Source of the DNA: Bacteroides fragilis
GTDB taxonomy: Bacteria > Bacteroidota > Bacteroidia > Bacteroidales > DTGW01
Length of the DNA stretch: 64,000 bases
NCBI GenBank assembly: GCA_945889005.1
Contig: CAMDBI010000015.1
Location: 25,362 to 89,361 of the forward strand
Direction: 5' to 3'
A program made the translations under genes and the position numbers. A model generated the notes under the pieces. That model had not been told where the DNA came from. It did not search any database and worked only from the letters and a program-made list of their open reading frames with translations. Below are positions 50,311 to 59,640 of the stretch, in pieces (positions within the stretch are counted from its first letter, which is position 1; each line of letters begins with the position of its first letter).

Positions 50311-52596
50311 ATGATTAGTTTAAATTCAGATAATGTAAAGCTCTCATTTACCATTAGAGGAATATTAGTTGGAATTTCACTATATGTGATAATATGGCTC
50401 ATAGAGTCGTTACAACATAATATATTATTTTCCTTTTCCAGCCTGTTGTACCTTCACAAAAACATTTCAAGTTTTTGGATTATTGATCTTTTGCCGTTAA
50501 TTCTAGGATTATTTGGGTATTTAATTACAAATTACTTTTTAAGCAAGACTGAAAATATAAAATTTGCCCTCGAAAACGAACAAAAAAACACAAATAAAGT
50601 CTTTGAATTTGTAAATGAACTCATTAAAGACAATACAGATGCAAACTTCGATATAAAAGACATCAATGACAAATTGGGACAATCTTTAGTAACACTTAAA
50701 GACAATCTAAATAATCAGAAAAAAGATGCTACTTGGCGTAAAAAAGAAGACGATCAACGCAACTGGACATCAGAAGGTTTAGCAAAATTTGGTGAAATAC
50801 TTAGAAATGACAATGATGATATTGGGCAATTTTCGCACAACATACTCATATATTTAATTAAGTATATAGGAGCCAACCAGGCCGGATTTTTCATAGTCAA
50901 TTCTGACGATTACGACAATAAATATTTCGAACAAACAGCGTCGTTTGCCTACGATCGGAAGAAATTTTTTGACAAACGAATAGAATGGGGCGAAGGACTC
51001 ATTGGAACATGTGCTCTGGAACGAAAAACCATAGCATTGAAAAATGTACCTGAAAACTACGTTTCTGTAACTTCGGGATTAGGAAAGGCAACACCGAAGT
51101 TCTTATTGATTGTTCCAATGATATTTAACGACGATATACATGGAGTAATTGAGTTTGCTTCATTTAACACCTTTGAAAAATATCAAATAGATTTTATCGA
51201 AAAAATAGCAGAAAGTACAGCCTCAACTTTAGCTGGTATAAAAATAAATATTACAACCTCTCGCTTGCTTAAAGAATCGCGCGAACAAGCCGAAATTCTT
51301 GCTCAACAAGAAGAGCAAATGAGGCAAAACATGGAGGAACTCAAACTTACTCAAGAAGATGCAGCTCGTCAATCGGAAAAATTTATCAGTTTTACAAATT
51401 CTGTAAATCATACACTAATAAGAGCAGAATACCTGACCGATGGAACATTGATATATGCCAATACCAAATTTTTGGCTAAACTAGGTTATACTAGCAATAT
51501 GGAAGTTGAAGGAAAACATATATCCATGTTTATCAACAAAAAAGACCGCGAGTGGTTCGAGCCAATTTGGGAAGACCTTGCAAATGGAGGAAAACACTTT
51601 GAAGGGTATATGAAACATGTTACTAAACAAGGTCTTGATCTTTGGACCATGTCGACATATACATGTATAAGAAAAGAAGAAGGATCTGTTGAGAAAATAT
51701 TGTTTCTAGCAATAGATACCACAGAACAAAAAATGCAAAGTCTCGACTACGAAGGTCAGATAGCTGCATTAGAAAAATCGACCATAAAAGTCGAGATTCA
51801 ACCTGAAGCAAAGATTCTATCGGCGAATGATCTTTTTTATAATACGATAAAATATACCGATCGAGAATTGGTTGGTAAAAAATGGTTAGACATTCTTACA
51901 CGCGACGAAGTCGATACCTTTAAACAACAATGGAAAGAAATAATTAATGGCAAACCATATATGTGCCAAATTCAAGTGGTTGACAAAACCAATGAAATAA
52001 TTTGGCTAAGAGGAACTTTTTCGGCTGTTAGCGATATGTATGGCGATGTTGCAAAAGTGATTTTTATCGCTACCGATGTTACCAAAGAACGCTTGATGGA
52101 AATGGAAGCCTCGCGCCAAAACGATCAATTAAAAATACAGGAAGAAAAATTACGTCAGGCAGGCGAAGAGCTTACAAAAAAACTTGAAGTAACTCGCGAA
52201 GAAATGAAAATTCAATTTAAAGAAATTGAGAAAATTAAAATTCGAAACGAGCGTACCTTAGAAGGCGCCTTAGATGCCATTATTACAACAAACGAAGCCG
52301 GCACTATAGAATTTTTCAATAAGGCAGCCGAAGAACTTTGGGGTATAGACAGAAAAGACGCTATTGGTAACAATATAAGTTCATTATTTTCGGACGACAC
52401 TATTAAAAACGATGAATTTGTTGCAAGATATGTTGCTCCAGGGCCTAACAAAGATGTAGGAATGCGAAAGGAAATAAATATTAAAGATAATAACGGGGAA
52501 GAAAAACCAGTCTTAATCCTACTTTCTGTTGCAGAGGTAAATGATGAATATAATTTTACTGCTTTTATTCAAAATATTGAGGTCGAGTTGTTTTAA
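50311..52596 (+). CDS. Membrane GAF/PAS multi-sensor protein without kinase domain
   Basis: Two TM segments, GAF-like WGEGLIGTCALERKTIALKNVPENYVSVTSGLGKATPKFLLIVPM, three PAS-like domains; ends after the last PAS. Confidence 0.8.
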   Translation: MISLNSDNVKLSFTIRGILVGISLYVIIWLIESLQHNILFSFSSLLYLHKNISSFWIIDLLPLILGLFGYLITNYFLSKTENIKFALENEQKNTNKVFEFVNELIKDNTDANFDIKDINDKLGQSLVTLKDNLNNQKKDATWRKKEDDQRNWTSEGLAKFGEILRNDNDDIGQFSHNILIYLIKYIGANQAGFFIVNSDDYDNKYFEQTASFAYDRKKFFDKRIEWGEGLIGTCALERKTIALKNVPENYVSVTSGLGKATPKFLLIVPMIFNDDIHGVIEFASFNTFEKYQIDFIEKIAESTASTLAGIKINITTSRLLKESREQAEILAQQEEQMRQNMEELKLTQEDAARQSEKFISFTNSVNHTLIRAEYLTDGTLIYANTKFLAKLGYTSNMEVEGKHISMFINKKDREWFEPIWEDLANGGKHFEGYMKHVTKQGLDLWTMSTYTCIRKEEGSVEKILFLAIDTTEQKMQSLDYEGQIAALEKSTIKVEIQPEAKILSANDLFYNTIKYTDRELVGKKWLDILTRDEVDTFKQQWKEIINGKPYMCQIQVVDKTNEIIWLRGTFSAVSDMYGDVAKVIFIATDVTKERLMEMEASRQNDQLKIQEEKLRQAGEELTKKLEVTREEMKIQFKEIEKIKIRNERTLEGALDAIITTNEAGTIEFFNKAAEELWGIDRKDAIGNNISSLFSDDTIKNDEFVARYVAPGPNKDVGMRKEINIKDNNGEEKPVLILLSVAEVNDEYNFTAFIQNIEVELF

Positions 52597-52663
52597 TTAA
52601 TTTTTTTTTGTATTTTTCGAGTTAATTTTAAGTTTTTTACTTGTAACAAAAATACATCGCCCT

Positions 52664-54226
52664 ATGCCCTCGAGACAACCCCTCACTTCCATTGAAGAAT
52701 TAATGGGAAATAAAATTGCTCAACAATTAATCGATTTCGGAATTTGGAAAATAAAATCTGATTCCACACAAGTCTATTTTTCCGACAAAGCACTTAAAAT
52801 TCTAGATTCAGATTTATTGGAAGGCATCTATAATGCAGAATCGCTCCGATCGATAAGTGGAAACGACGATTTGGTAAAAATATTTAACCCGTCATTCATT
52901 GAATCAGATATGCATACCGATTCAATCATTGAGGTTAAAATCTGTTATGAAAAAAATTCCATAAAAAATTACAAGTATTTTCTATTAAATTTTAGAAAAA
53001 TTGAAGAAAATCAAAAAATAGAATTTATTGGTTCAATAAGAGATATTAGTCTTCAAAAGAAAAATGAAAACGAGCTTATTAAAGCAAAAGAAAAGATCGA
53101 AGAATCTGACAAATTGAAAACAGCATTCTTATCTAATATCTCACATGAAATTCGCACTCCAATGAATTCAATTCTTGGCTTTATAGAATTGATGAATATT
53201 GGGGGGCTCAATGAAGAAAATAGAATTGAATACCTGAAAATAATAAAAAACAAAAGTAGACAATTACTCTCATATATCGACGATATTATAGAACTTAACA
53301 AATTAGAATATGGCGAAGCTACCATAAATAAGTCGATGACCAATGTGGTTAAACTGCTAGCTGAAATGTATAATGAGATAAATAATGAAAAAATCGCCCA
53401 AAATAAAAGTGCCATTGATATATTCTTAAATATTCCAACCAATAGTTACGATTTTAGTCATGTATATGTAGATTCTGGAAGATTACATCAAGTAATTAAA
53501 ATTCTACTTACAAACGCACTTTCCAATACAGATAAGGGATACATTCAAATTGGTATAGAGCTGAAAGATTCAAAGCATATTTTGTTTTATATAAAAGATA
53601 CTGGAAATGGATATTCGAAAGAAGAACAGAAAAATATTTTCAACCAATTGAAAATACTTGATACGAATGTAAAATCGAAAATTAGTTGCAACCTTAGCCT
53701 ATTGATTGCCAAAAGAATAATTGAAAATATTGATGGAAGATTGCATATTGAATCTGTTCAAAATGAAGGCTCAACATTTTCAATTACCATTCCCTTTATA
53801 AAACAAGAAAAACCAATAGCAGAAAAAAACGCAGAAACAGCAGGACAAAAAAAATATAACTGGAAAGACAAACTTGTGCTAATTGCCGAAGACGAAGATG
53901 ATAATTTTAAATTTTTGGAAGCAATACTTGACGACACTAAGGTTAAACTTATCCATGTATATAATGGCCATCAAGCAGTGGAAATATTTAAGTCGATACA
54001 TCATATCGATCTAATTTTGATGGATATAAGAATGCCTGAAATGAATGGTTACGATGCTGTAAGAGAAATAAAACGAATAGATGCATCGATACCAATAATT
54101 GCCCAAACAGCATTTGCATTGAAAGAGGAACAGATTAAATGTTTGGAAGCCGGATGCAACGATTATTTATCGAAACCAATAGAAATTGAACTTTTGCTCA
54201 ATAAAATGGCACAATATCTATGTTAG
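52664..54226 (+). CDS. Hybrid sensor histidine kinase/response regulator
   Basis: FLSNISHEIRTPMNSILGFIEL H-box, HATPase-like region, receiver LVLIAEDEDDNFKFLEAIL...LILMDIRMPEMNGYDAV. Confidence 0.92.
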   Translation: MPSRQPLTSIEELMGNKIAQQLIDFGIWKIKSDSTQVYFSDKALKILDSDLLEGIYNAESLRSISGNDDLVKIFNPSFIESDMHTDSIIEVKICYEKNSIKNYKYFLLNFRKIEENQKIEFIGSIRDISLQKKNENELIKAKEKIEESDKLKTAFLSNISHEIRTPMNSILGFIELMNIGGLNEENRIEYLKIIKNKSRQLLSYIDDIIELNKLEYGEATINKSMTNVVKLLAEMYNEINNEKIAQNKSAIDIFLNIPTNSYDFSHVYVDSGRLHQVIKILLTNALSNTDKGYIQIGIELKDSKHILFYIKDTGNGYSKEEQKNIFNQLKILDTNVKSKISCNLSLLIAKRIIENIDGRLHIESVQNEGSTFSITIPFIKQEKPIAEKNAETAGQKKYNWKDKLVLIAEDEDDNFKFLEAILDDTKVKLIHVYNGHQAVEIFKSIHHIDLILMDIRMPEMNGYDAVREIKRIDASIPIIAQTAFALKEEQIKCLEAGCNDYLSKPIEIELLLNKMAQYLC

Positions 54227-54253
54227 GTATTGAGAATAAATACAATTTTTCAG

Positions 54254-54766
54254 TTAACTCTTCAACCAATTTGTAACAACAGTATCCATTGGGGGGATCT
54301 TTGGTTCGAGTTCACGAACCAATTGCCCAGTTTCGCTAATAAGGTATTTCTGAAAATTCCATTTTACCTTTGAATCGGTGACTCCATTGTGTGCTTTTTC
54401 GGTTAGCCATTGATATACTGGATGAATTTTCTTGCCCTTGACTTCAATTTTCGACATCATCGGAAAGGTGACGTTGTAATTGACCGAACAGAACTCTTTT
54501 ATTTCTTTATTGGAAGCAGGTTCTTGACCCATAAAATCGTTCGAAGGAAAACCAATTATTGTAAATTTGAATCCGCCATATAATTGATAGAGTCTTTCGA
54601 GGTCTTTATATTGATTGGTAAAACCACATTTGGAAGCTGTATTTACAATCATTACTTTTTTACCTTTTAAGGTAGAAAAATCAAATTTTTGTCCATCGAT
54701 GGTTTCTGCTTTAAGATGGTAAAATGACTCTTGTGCCGACATGGTAACTGCATTTAAGATGATCAA
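54254..54766 (-). CDS. Glutathione peroxidase family protein
   Basis: MIVNTASKCGFTNQYKDLERLYQLY; IGFPSNDFMGQEP; VKWNFQKYLI. Confidence 0.93.
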   Translation of the reverse strand: MIILNAVTMSAQESFYHLKAETIDGQKFDFSTLKGKKVMIVNTASKCGFTNQYKDLERLYQLYGGFKFTIIGFPSNDFMGQEPASNKEIKEFCSVNYNVTFPMMSKIEVKGKKIHPVYQWLTEKAHNGVTDSKVKWNFQKYLISETGQLVRELEPKIPPMDTVVTNWLKS

Positions 54767-54842
54767 TAAAAAAGTACAATATTTTTTCTTTTGCTTATGT
54801 ATTTATAAATTTAACAAATATTGATGACATTTGGTTAAAATA

Positions 54843-55115
54843 ATGAATATAAAAAGATACAAAATATCAATTAGAGGAAGAGTTCAAGGTGTAGGCTATA
54901 GATACTGGACAAGAGATATTGCCCAAAAACTTGATATTACCGGATTTGTCAAAAACATGCCTAATGGTGATGTATATATCGAAGCTGAAGCTATAAAAGA
55001 AAAGCTCGAATTATTTGTGTTTGAATGTAAACAAGGACCCATAAGAGCTAGGGTTGAAACCTTAACAACGATGGAAACAAGTATCGAAAACAGCCAAGAA
55101 TTTATTATTAAATAA
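54843..55115 (+). CDS. acyP: Acylphosphatase
   Basis: YKISIRGRVQGVGYRYWTRDIAQKLDITGFVKNMPNGDVYIEAEA. Confidence 0.94.
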   Translation: MNIKRYKISIRGRVQGVGYRYWTRDIAQKLDITGFVKNMPNGDVYIEAEAIKEKLELFVFECKQGPIRARVETLTTMETSIENSQEFIIK

Positions 55116-55866
55116 ACTCAATATCAGATAACTTAAGCCATCCTTTATTACCATCTGCCAATTTAATATTGCGCCACTCTCCTACTTGGTCAATAACCTC
55201 GACCTTCAAACCGTCGTGAATAACAAATAGATCGGTACCTGCTTCGTCGGGCGAACTTTTGACAGTAACAGACGATGTCATAACTATTGCATAGCGTTCG
55301 AGTACTATTTGCTGTTTCTGTTTATATGACAAATAAAAAGTACTTACAGATAAAACTAGAGTTATAAGAGCTACCCAAAAACTTATTTTTTTCAAAATCA
55401 TAATTCGTGCAAAGAAAAAAAGCAGTAACAAAAGCAAGGTTGAAATAAAAGTTACAATACTAAACAAAGCCCAATCGTCTGAACTATATATATTAACAAT
55501 ATTTTTGAACCATTTTTTAAGGAAAAACTCAGGTAAAACCGTTATTTTGTCGACCAAAAGAGAGTTTGCCAATTCGAGATTAAAACTTATAGCCTCGTCG
55601 TTGGGGTTAAGTTTCATTGCTTTTTCGTAATTTAAAATAGCTTTTGCATTTTGCTTACTTTTAAAGTACGAATTGCCAAGATTGAAATATAATTCGGACG
55701 ACTCGATGTCTGTCTTAAGAATTCGTTCGTAACCAAGAACAGCACTATCGTATTGTCCATTTTTATAAAGCTCGTTTGCTTTATAAAACTCAATATTAGC
55801 TTGTGTAAAAGCTAAACCAGCAAAACACAATAAAAGCGTAAATGCCCAAAATTTTTTATTCATCAT
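55108..55866 (-). CDS. batE: BatE-like TPR/SH3 protein
   Basis: Signal peptide, TPR repeats (YKNGQYDSAVLGYERILKTD; YFNLGNSYFKSKQNAKAILNYEKAMKLNP), TMs, SH3-like end; gene order of Bat operon. Confidence 0.82.
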   Translation of the reverse strand: MMNKKFWAFTLLLCFAGLAFTQANIEFYKANELYKNGQYDSAVLGYERILKTDIESSELYFNLGNSYFKSKQNAKAILNYEKAMKLNPNDEAISFNLELANSLLVDKITVLPEFFLKKWFKNIVNIYSSDDWALFSIVTFISTLLLLLLFFFARIMILKKISFWVALITLVLSVSTFYLSYKQKQQIVLERYAIVMTSSVTVKSSPDEAGTDLFVIHDGLKVEVIDQVGEWRNIKLADGNKGWLKLSDIEFI

Positions 55867-55869
55867 ATT

Positions 55870-57696
55870 TTATTTAACTTTTTGTTCAATATCGCTCATA
55901 AGTGAGTCTACCATATTGTATACATCGTCGATTTGACTTGAATATGCCGAAGGAGCATAACGTGCATATTCGCAAATATCGGCTATTTCGTTTATACGAT
56001 CGAGCAACTGAATGTCGATCGAACGTTTTTCAAATGTTTCTTTAATAGTATCTCTCGAAAGATTTGACATTGGAATATTCAATTTATCGCTCAAATAGCC
56101 CCAAAGAGCACTAAGAATGTTTTCGTAAAATTTCTCAACATTATTGGTTTTTAGGTTCTGCTCTGCTTCTTTGAGCCTTTTGCGCACCTTTTGCGCAGCC
56201 TTTCGCTTACGAACCAACGCTACATTCGAATTGTCTTTTATTTGTTTGCGGCGAATCAAAACAATAACAGAAAATACAAAAATTGAAATAATATAGTAAA
56301 GCCAAAATTCTAAAGAGTCAAATAGAAAGCTGTTTTTCGTCTTCCATAAACTCACATTAGATTTAATATATTGAATGTCTTTGCCTAAAAGTTTTATCTC
56401 GTTTTTGTCGACCATAGTAGTTACCGTCTGACCAGCCTCATCTGCCCCCTTTTCTACATTTATAATATACTCCTCTGAGGCAAGGGTTTTAAATTTCTTG
56501 TTTTGTACATCGAAATAAGTAAACTCCACCGGAGCTATTTTGAAATTGCCCGAATGACGTGGTATGATAAGATACTCGAAGGTTTTAGAACCCGACGAGC
56601 CGGATGTTGTATTCTGCACATTAACAGAAGTTTTGGGATCGTATGTTTCAAAATCGGCAGGGAAATTAATCTTGAAAGGTTCAATTATCTTGAGGTTACC
56701 ATTACCTGAAATCGTTATTTTAAGCGTAATTGCATCGTTAGTTTTAACATTGGTTTTATCTATATTGGCTTTGAATGTATAAGCACCTACAGCACCGGTA
56801 TAAGAATCTGGCGTATTTCCAGGTAATGATTTAACACTTATTTTAATAGCTTTGCTCGACAGTTCTTTACGAACCTCTTGCACTTGCGGTCCCCAAAAAT
56901 CGTCAAATACCGATCGTTGACGACGGTTGTTTTTCACTACCTGCTGCACAATACATTTTAAATGCATGGGAGAAATGGTAAGCTCCCCTGATTTCTGAGG
57001 AAAAAGTATCATTCGTTGTAAAACGCCCGAATAATAAATTTGTCCGTTAACATTTTCCTTCTCGAGGTTTTTCAATGCCGGAGTTTCTATATCCTGCCTA
57101 AAAAACCCATTAAACTCTGGAAATTTAATGTCTTCCAATGCCGATATATTGAGCTTTGAATATATTTTAACAGTTGCAATAATATGTTCACCTTGGAAGA
57201 CAGAGTTTCTATTTACATTGATTCGAACAAAAACATCGTCGTTGGCGATGTTGTCTATTTGCTCCTGAGGTTGACCGGCTTGCTGAGGTTGACCGGCTTG
57301 CTTTGCTGCTGCACCGCCTACTACTTCAATTGTTAATTGATTGGAAGAAAATTGTTTGTTATCGACTACAGCTATTGCTCCATCGAATGTATACTTTCCT
57401 GGGGTATTGGCAACAAAATAATATGAATAGCTAACCGTTGTTTGCTGAGTCATGCGGCCATTTACAACCGAAACACTTGTACTTGATGATGTTGAAGGCC
57501 CTCCAAGAAAAGATAAACCTTTAAACTCGGGAGGCGAGAATTTTTGGGGTTTTGAAGAAAGTGAATATGCAATTTCGAACTGCTCTCCTACTTCAACCAC
57601 TCCTGGTCCTTCGGCTCTAAACTCGACATTTTGCGCATGCAACTGCTGGGCAATTATTAATAAAAATGCTGCACAATATCTGATATAATTCTTCAT
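55870..57696 (-). CDS. batD: BatD family protein
   Basis: EFRAEGPGVVEVGEQFEIAYSLSSKPQKFSPPEFKGLSFLGGPSTSSSTSVSVVNGRMTQQTTVSYSYYF; TM and C-terminal helical domain. Confidence 0.88.
   Translation of the reverse strand: MKNYIRYCAAFLLIIAQQLHAQNVEFRAEGPGVVEVGEQFEIAYSLSSKPQKFSPPEFKGLSFLGGPSTSSSTSVSVVNGRMTQQTTVSYSYYFVANTPGKYTFDGAIAVVDNKQFSSNQLTIEVVGGAAAKQAGQPQQAGQPQEQIDNIANDDVFVRINVNRNSVFQGEHIIATVKIYSKLNISALEDIKFPEFNGFFRQDIETPALKNLEKENVNGQIYYSGVLQRMILFPQKSGELTISPMHLKCIVQQVVKNNRRQRSVFDDFWGPQVQEVRKELSSKAIKISVKSLPGNTPDSYTGAVGAYTFKANIDKTNVKTNDAITLKITISGNGNLKIIEPFKINFPADFETYDPKTSVNVQNTTSGSSGSKTFEYLIIPRHSGNFKIAPVEFTYFDVQNKKFKTLASEEYIINVEKGADEAGQTVTTMVDKNEIKLLGKDIQYIKSNVSLWKTKNSFLFDSLEFWLYYIISIFVFSVIVLIRRKQIKDNSNVALVRKRKAAQKVRKRLKEAEQNLKTNNVEKFYENILSALWGYLSDKLNIPMSNLSRDTIKETFEKRSIDIQLLDRINEIADICEYARYAPSAYSSQIDDVYNMVDSLMSDIEQKVK
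57265..57300. repeat. Two perfect 18-bp direct repeats inside batD
   Basis: ctgaggttgaccggcttg x2, encoding QAGQPQQAGQPQ. Confidence 0.85.
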
Positions 57697-57746
57697 TGTT
57701 TTAGATTTTTGTAGAAAGAATAAAGACCTTTAATTTATCTAAAAGC

Positions 57747-57774
57747 TTTATCTTTTATCTTTTATCTTTTATCT
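57747..57774. repeat. 7-bp tandem repeat TTTATCT x4
   Basis: TTTATCT TTTATCT TTTATCT TTTATCT between batD and batC. Confidence 0.9.
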
Positions 57775-57779
57775 TATTA

Positions 57780-58487
57780 TTACCAATCTATATTTGTCCT
57801 TACTCTTTGAGAGTTTTTAACTTCTTCCTTTTTTAACTTATCTTGTGTATTGTTCTCGTCGTTCTGAATAGCTTGAAGGATACGCTGAGCATCGTTTTTT
57901 GAAATCTGCTGTTTTGCTTGCTGCTGCTGTTGTTGATCTTGTTGTTGTTTTTGATCTTGCTTTTGCTCCTGATTTTTTTGTTGATTTTGATTCTCTTTAT
58001 TTTTATTGTCTTTGTTATCCTTATTGTCTTTGTTTTGCTGCTGTTGTTGCTGTTGTTGAGGATTTATTTTCATTTGACGTTGGGTATACGCCAAATTGTA
58101 TTTGGTTTCTTTATCCTTAGGATTCAATTTCAAAGCTTCTTTATAGGCATTGATTGCTTCTTGATATTTTTTAGCACTTAAAAAAGAGTTTCCAATATTG
58201 TGCAAAGCATGAGCTTTTTGCTTTTTACTCGAAGCGCCTTCGATATATGAATTATATTGTTGCGATGCTTCTTCGTATTTTCCTTGTTTGTAGAGAGCAT
58301 TGCCCAAATTGTATTTGGCAATTCCCGAATTTGGGTTTACCTGTATCGCCTTCAGATACGAAACCTCTGCATCGTTAAATTTTTTATCTTCATACAATTT
58401 ATTTCCTTGTTTAACTTGCTTTCGCTCGTTCTGAGCAAATGCAAGGTTTGTAATAGTGAGCAATAATAATACAATATAAGCCTTCAT
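57780..58487 (-). CDS. batC: BatC-like TPR protein with Q/N/K-rich low-complexity tail
   Basis: Signal peptide, three TPRs, then QQQQQQQQNKDNKDNKDNKNKENQNQQKNQEQKQDQKQQQDQQQQQQ. Confidence 0.85.
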   Translation of the reverse strand: MKAYIVLLLLTITNLAFAQNERKQVKQGNKLYEDKKFNDAEVSYLKAIQVNPNSGIAKYNLGNALYKQGKYEEASQQYNSYIEGASSKKQKAHALHNIGNSFLSAKKYQEAINAYKEALKLNPKDKETKYNLAYTQRQMKINPQQQQQQQQNKDNKDNKDNKNKENQNQQKNQEQKQDQKQQQDQQQQQQAKQQISKNDAQRILQAIQNDENNTQDKLKKEEVKNSQRVRTNIDW

Positions 58488-58491
58488 TTTT

Positions 58492-59526
58492 TTAATTGTT
58501 AAATGTAAACAACTTGAATTTACGCAATTTCTTACTTTTTTTTGAATCTAAAGCCAAGCCAATAATCATAAATAATACTGAAATAAATAGAAAAACCTGA
58601 TATTGCTCTTCGTAATCGGAATAGGTTACAGCGTCATATTCCTTTTTATTCATTTTGTCTATTTGGTCGAAAAGTTTATTAAGCCCAACCTGAGTATTGT
58701 TGGCTCGCACATACATACCTCCACCAGCAACGGCTATTTGTTGAAGTGTAGTTTCGTCGAGCTTACTGATAACAACACTTCCCTGCCTGTCTTTTCTGAA
58801 ATTTGTAGGATTGTCGGGCGAAACAGGTATTGGAGTTCCTTGAGGCAAACCCATACCAAGAGTATGAACTACGATACCTTTCTCACGAGCCAATTGAGCC
58901 GCTTCTATGGGATTGTCCTCGTGGTTTTCTCCATCGGTAATTACAACTATTGCCTTTTGCAACTGACTCTCTTCTGGAAATGACGTAACAGCTTTGTCGA
59001 TTGCCAATCCAATAGCAGTACCCTGAATAGGAACAATGTCGGTCGAAACATAATTTAAAAACATTTTGGCCGAAACATAGTCGGTAGTAATAGGTATTTG
59101 AGTATATGCAGCTCCAGCAAATACAATTAACCCAATTTTGTCGTTGTGCAACTTGTCTACCAGCTTCGATATTGCCTGTTTTGCTCTTTCGATACGACTT
59201 GGTTGAATATCTTGAGCATTCATACTGTTCGACACATCAAGGGCTATCATTATTTCGACCCCTTCGCGTTTCACTTCCTGAAGCTTCGAACCAAACTGCG
59301 GGCGCGAAACCGCCAATACTAAAAAAGTAAAACCTATTAAAATCAATACAATTTTCAATACCGGTCTAGAACTCGACACATCGGGCATTAATTGATTAAT
59401 AACAGATAAATCGCCAATACTTTCGATGTTTCTCTTCTTTCGATACGATGCATATATTGCCAGTACAATAAAAACTGGAATTATCGATAAGAAATATAAA
59501 TAATATGGTTCTGCGAATCTAAACAT
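58492..59526 (-). CDS. batB: BatB VWA-domain membrane protein
   Basis: VEIMIALDVSNSMNAQDIQPSRIERAKQAISKLVDKLHNDKIGLIVFAGAAYTQIPIT; flanking TMs. Confidence 0.88.
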   Translation of the reverse strand: MFRFAEPYYLYFLSIIPVFIVLAIYASYRKKRNIESIGDLSVINQLMPDVSSSRPVLKIVLILIGFTFLVLAVSRPQFGSKLQEVKREGVEIMIALDVSNSMNAQDIQPSRIERAKQAISKLVDKLHNDKIGLIVFAGAAYTQIPITTDYVSAKMFLNYVSTDIVPIQGTAIGLAIDKAVTSFPEESQLQKAIVVITDGENHEDNPIEAAQLAREKGIVVHTLGMGLPQGTPIPVSPDNPTNFRKDRQGSVVISKLDETTLQQIAVAGGGMYVRANNTQVGLNKLFDQIDKMNKKEYDAVTYSDYEEQYQVFLFISVLFMIIGLALDSKKSKKLRKFKLFTFNN

Positions 59527-59531
59527 AAGTT

Positions 59532-59566
59532 TAATTACTAATTACGAATGACTAATTACTAATAAA
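59532..59566. repeat. 7-bp-period degenerate repeat (TAATTAC)
   Basis: TAATTAC TAATTAC GAATGAC TAATTAC TAATAAA. Confidence 0.8.
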
Positions 59567-59610
59567 TTGAATTCCACTACTATTAAAGCATTTTCCATCT
59601 ACCCAAAAAT

Positions 59611-59638
59611 TTCAACTTTCAACTTTTAACTTTCAACC
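59611..59638. repeat. 7-bp-period repeat TTCAACT
   Basis: TTCAACT TTCAACT TTTAACT TTCAACC. Confidence 0.85.
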
Positions 59639-59640
59639 AA

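Noticed and set aside
57918-58181. Leucine-rich plus-strand ORF (MLLLLLILLLFLILLLLL)
   Set aside because: Complement of the polyQ/NKD tail of BatC; artefact of low-complexity DNA.
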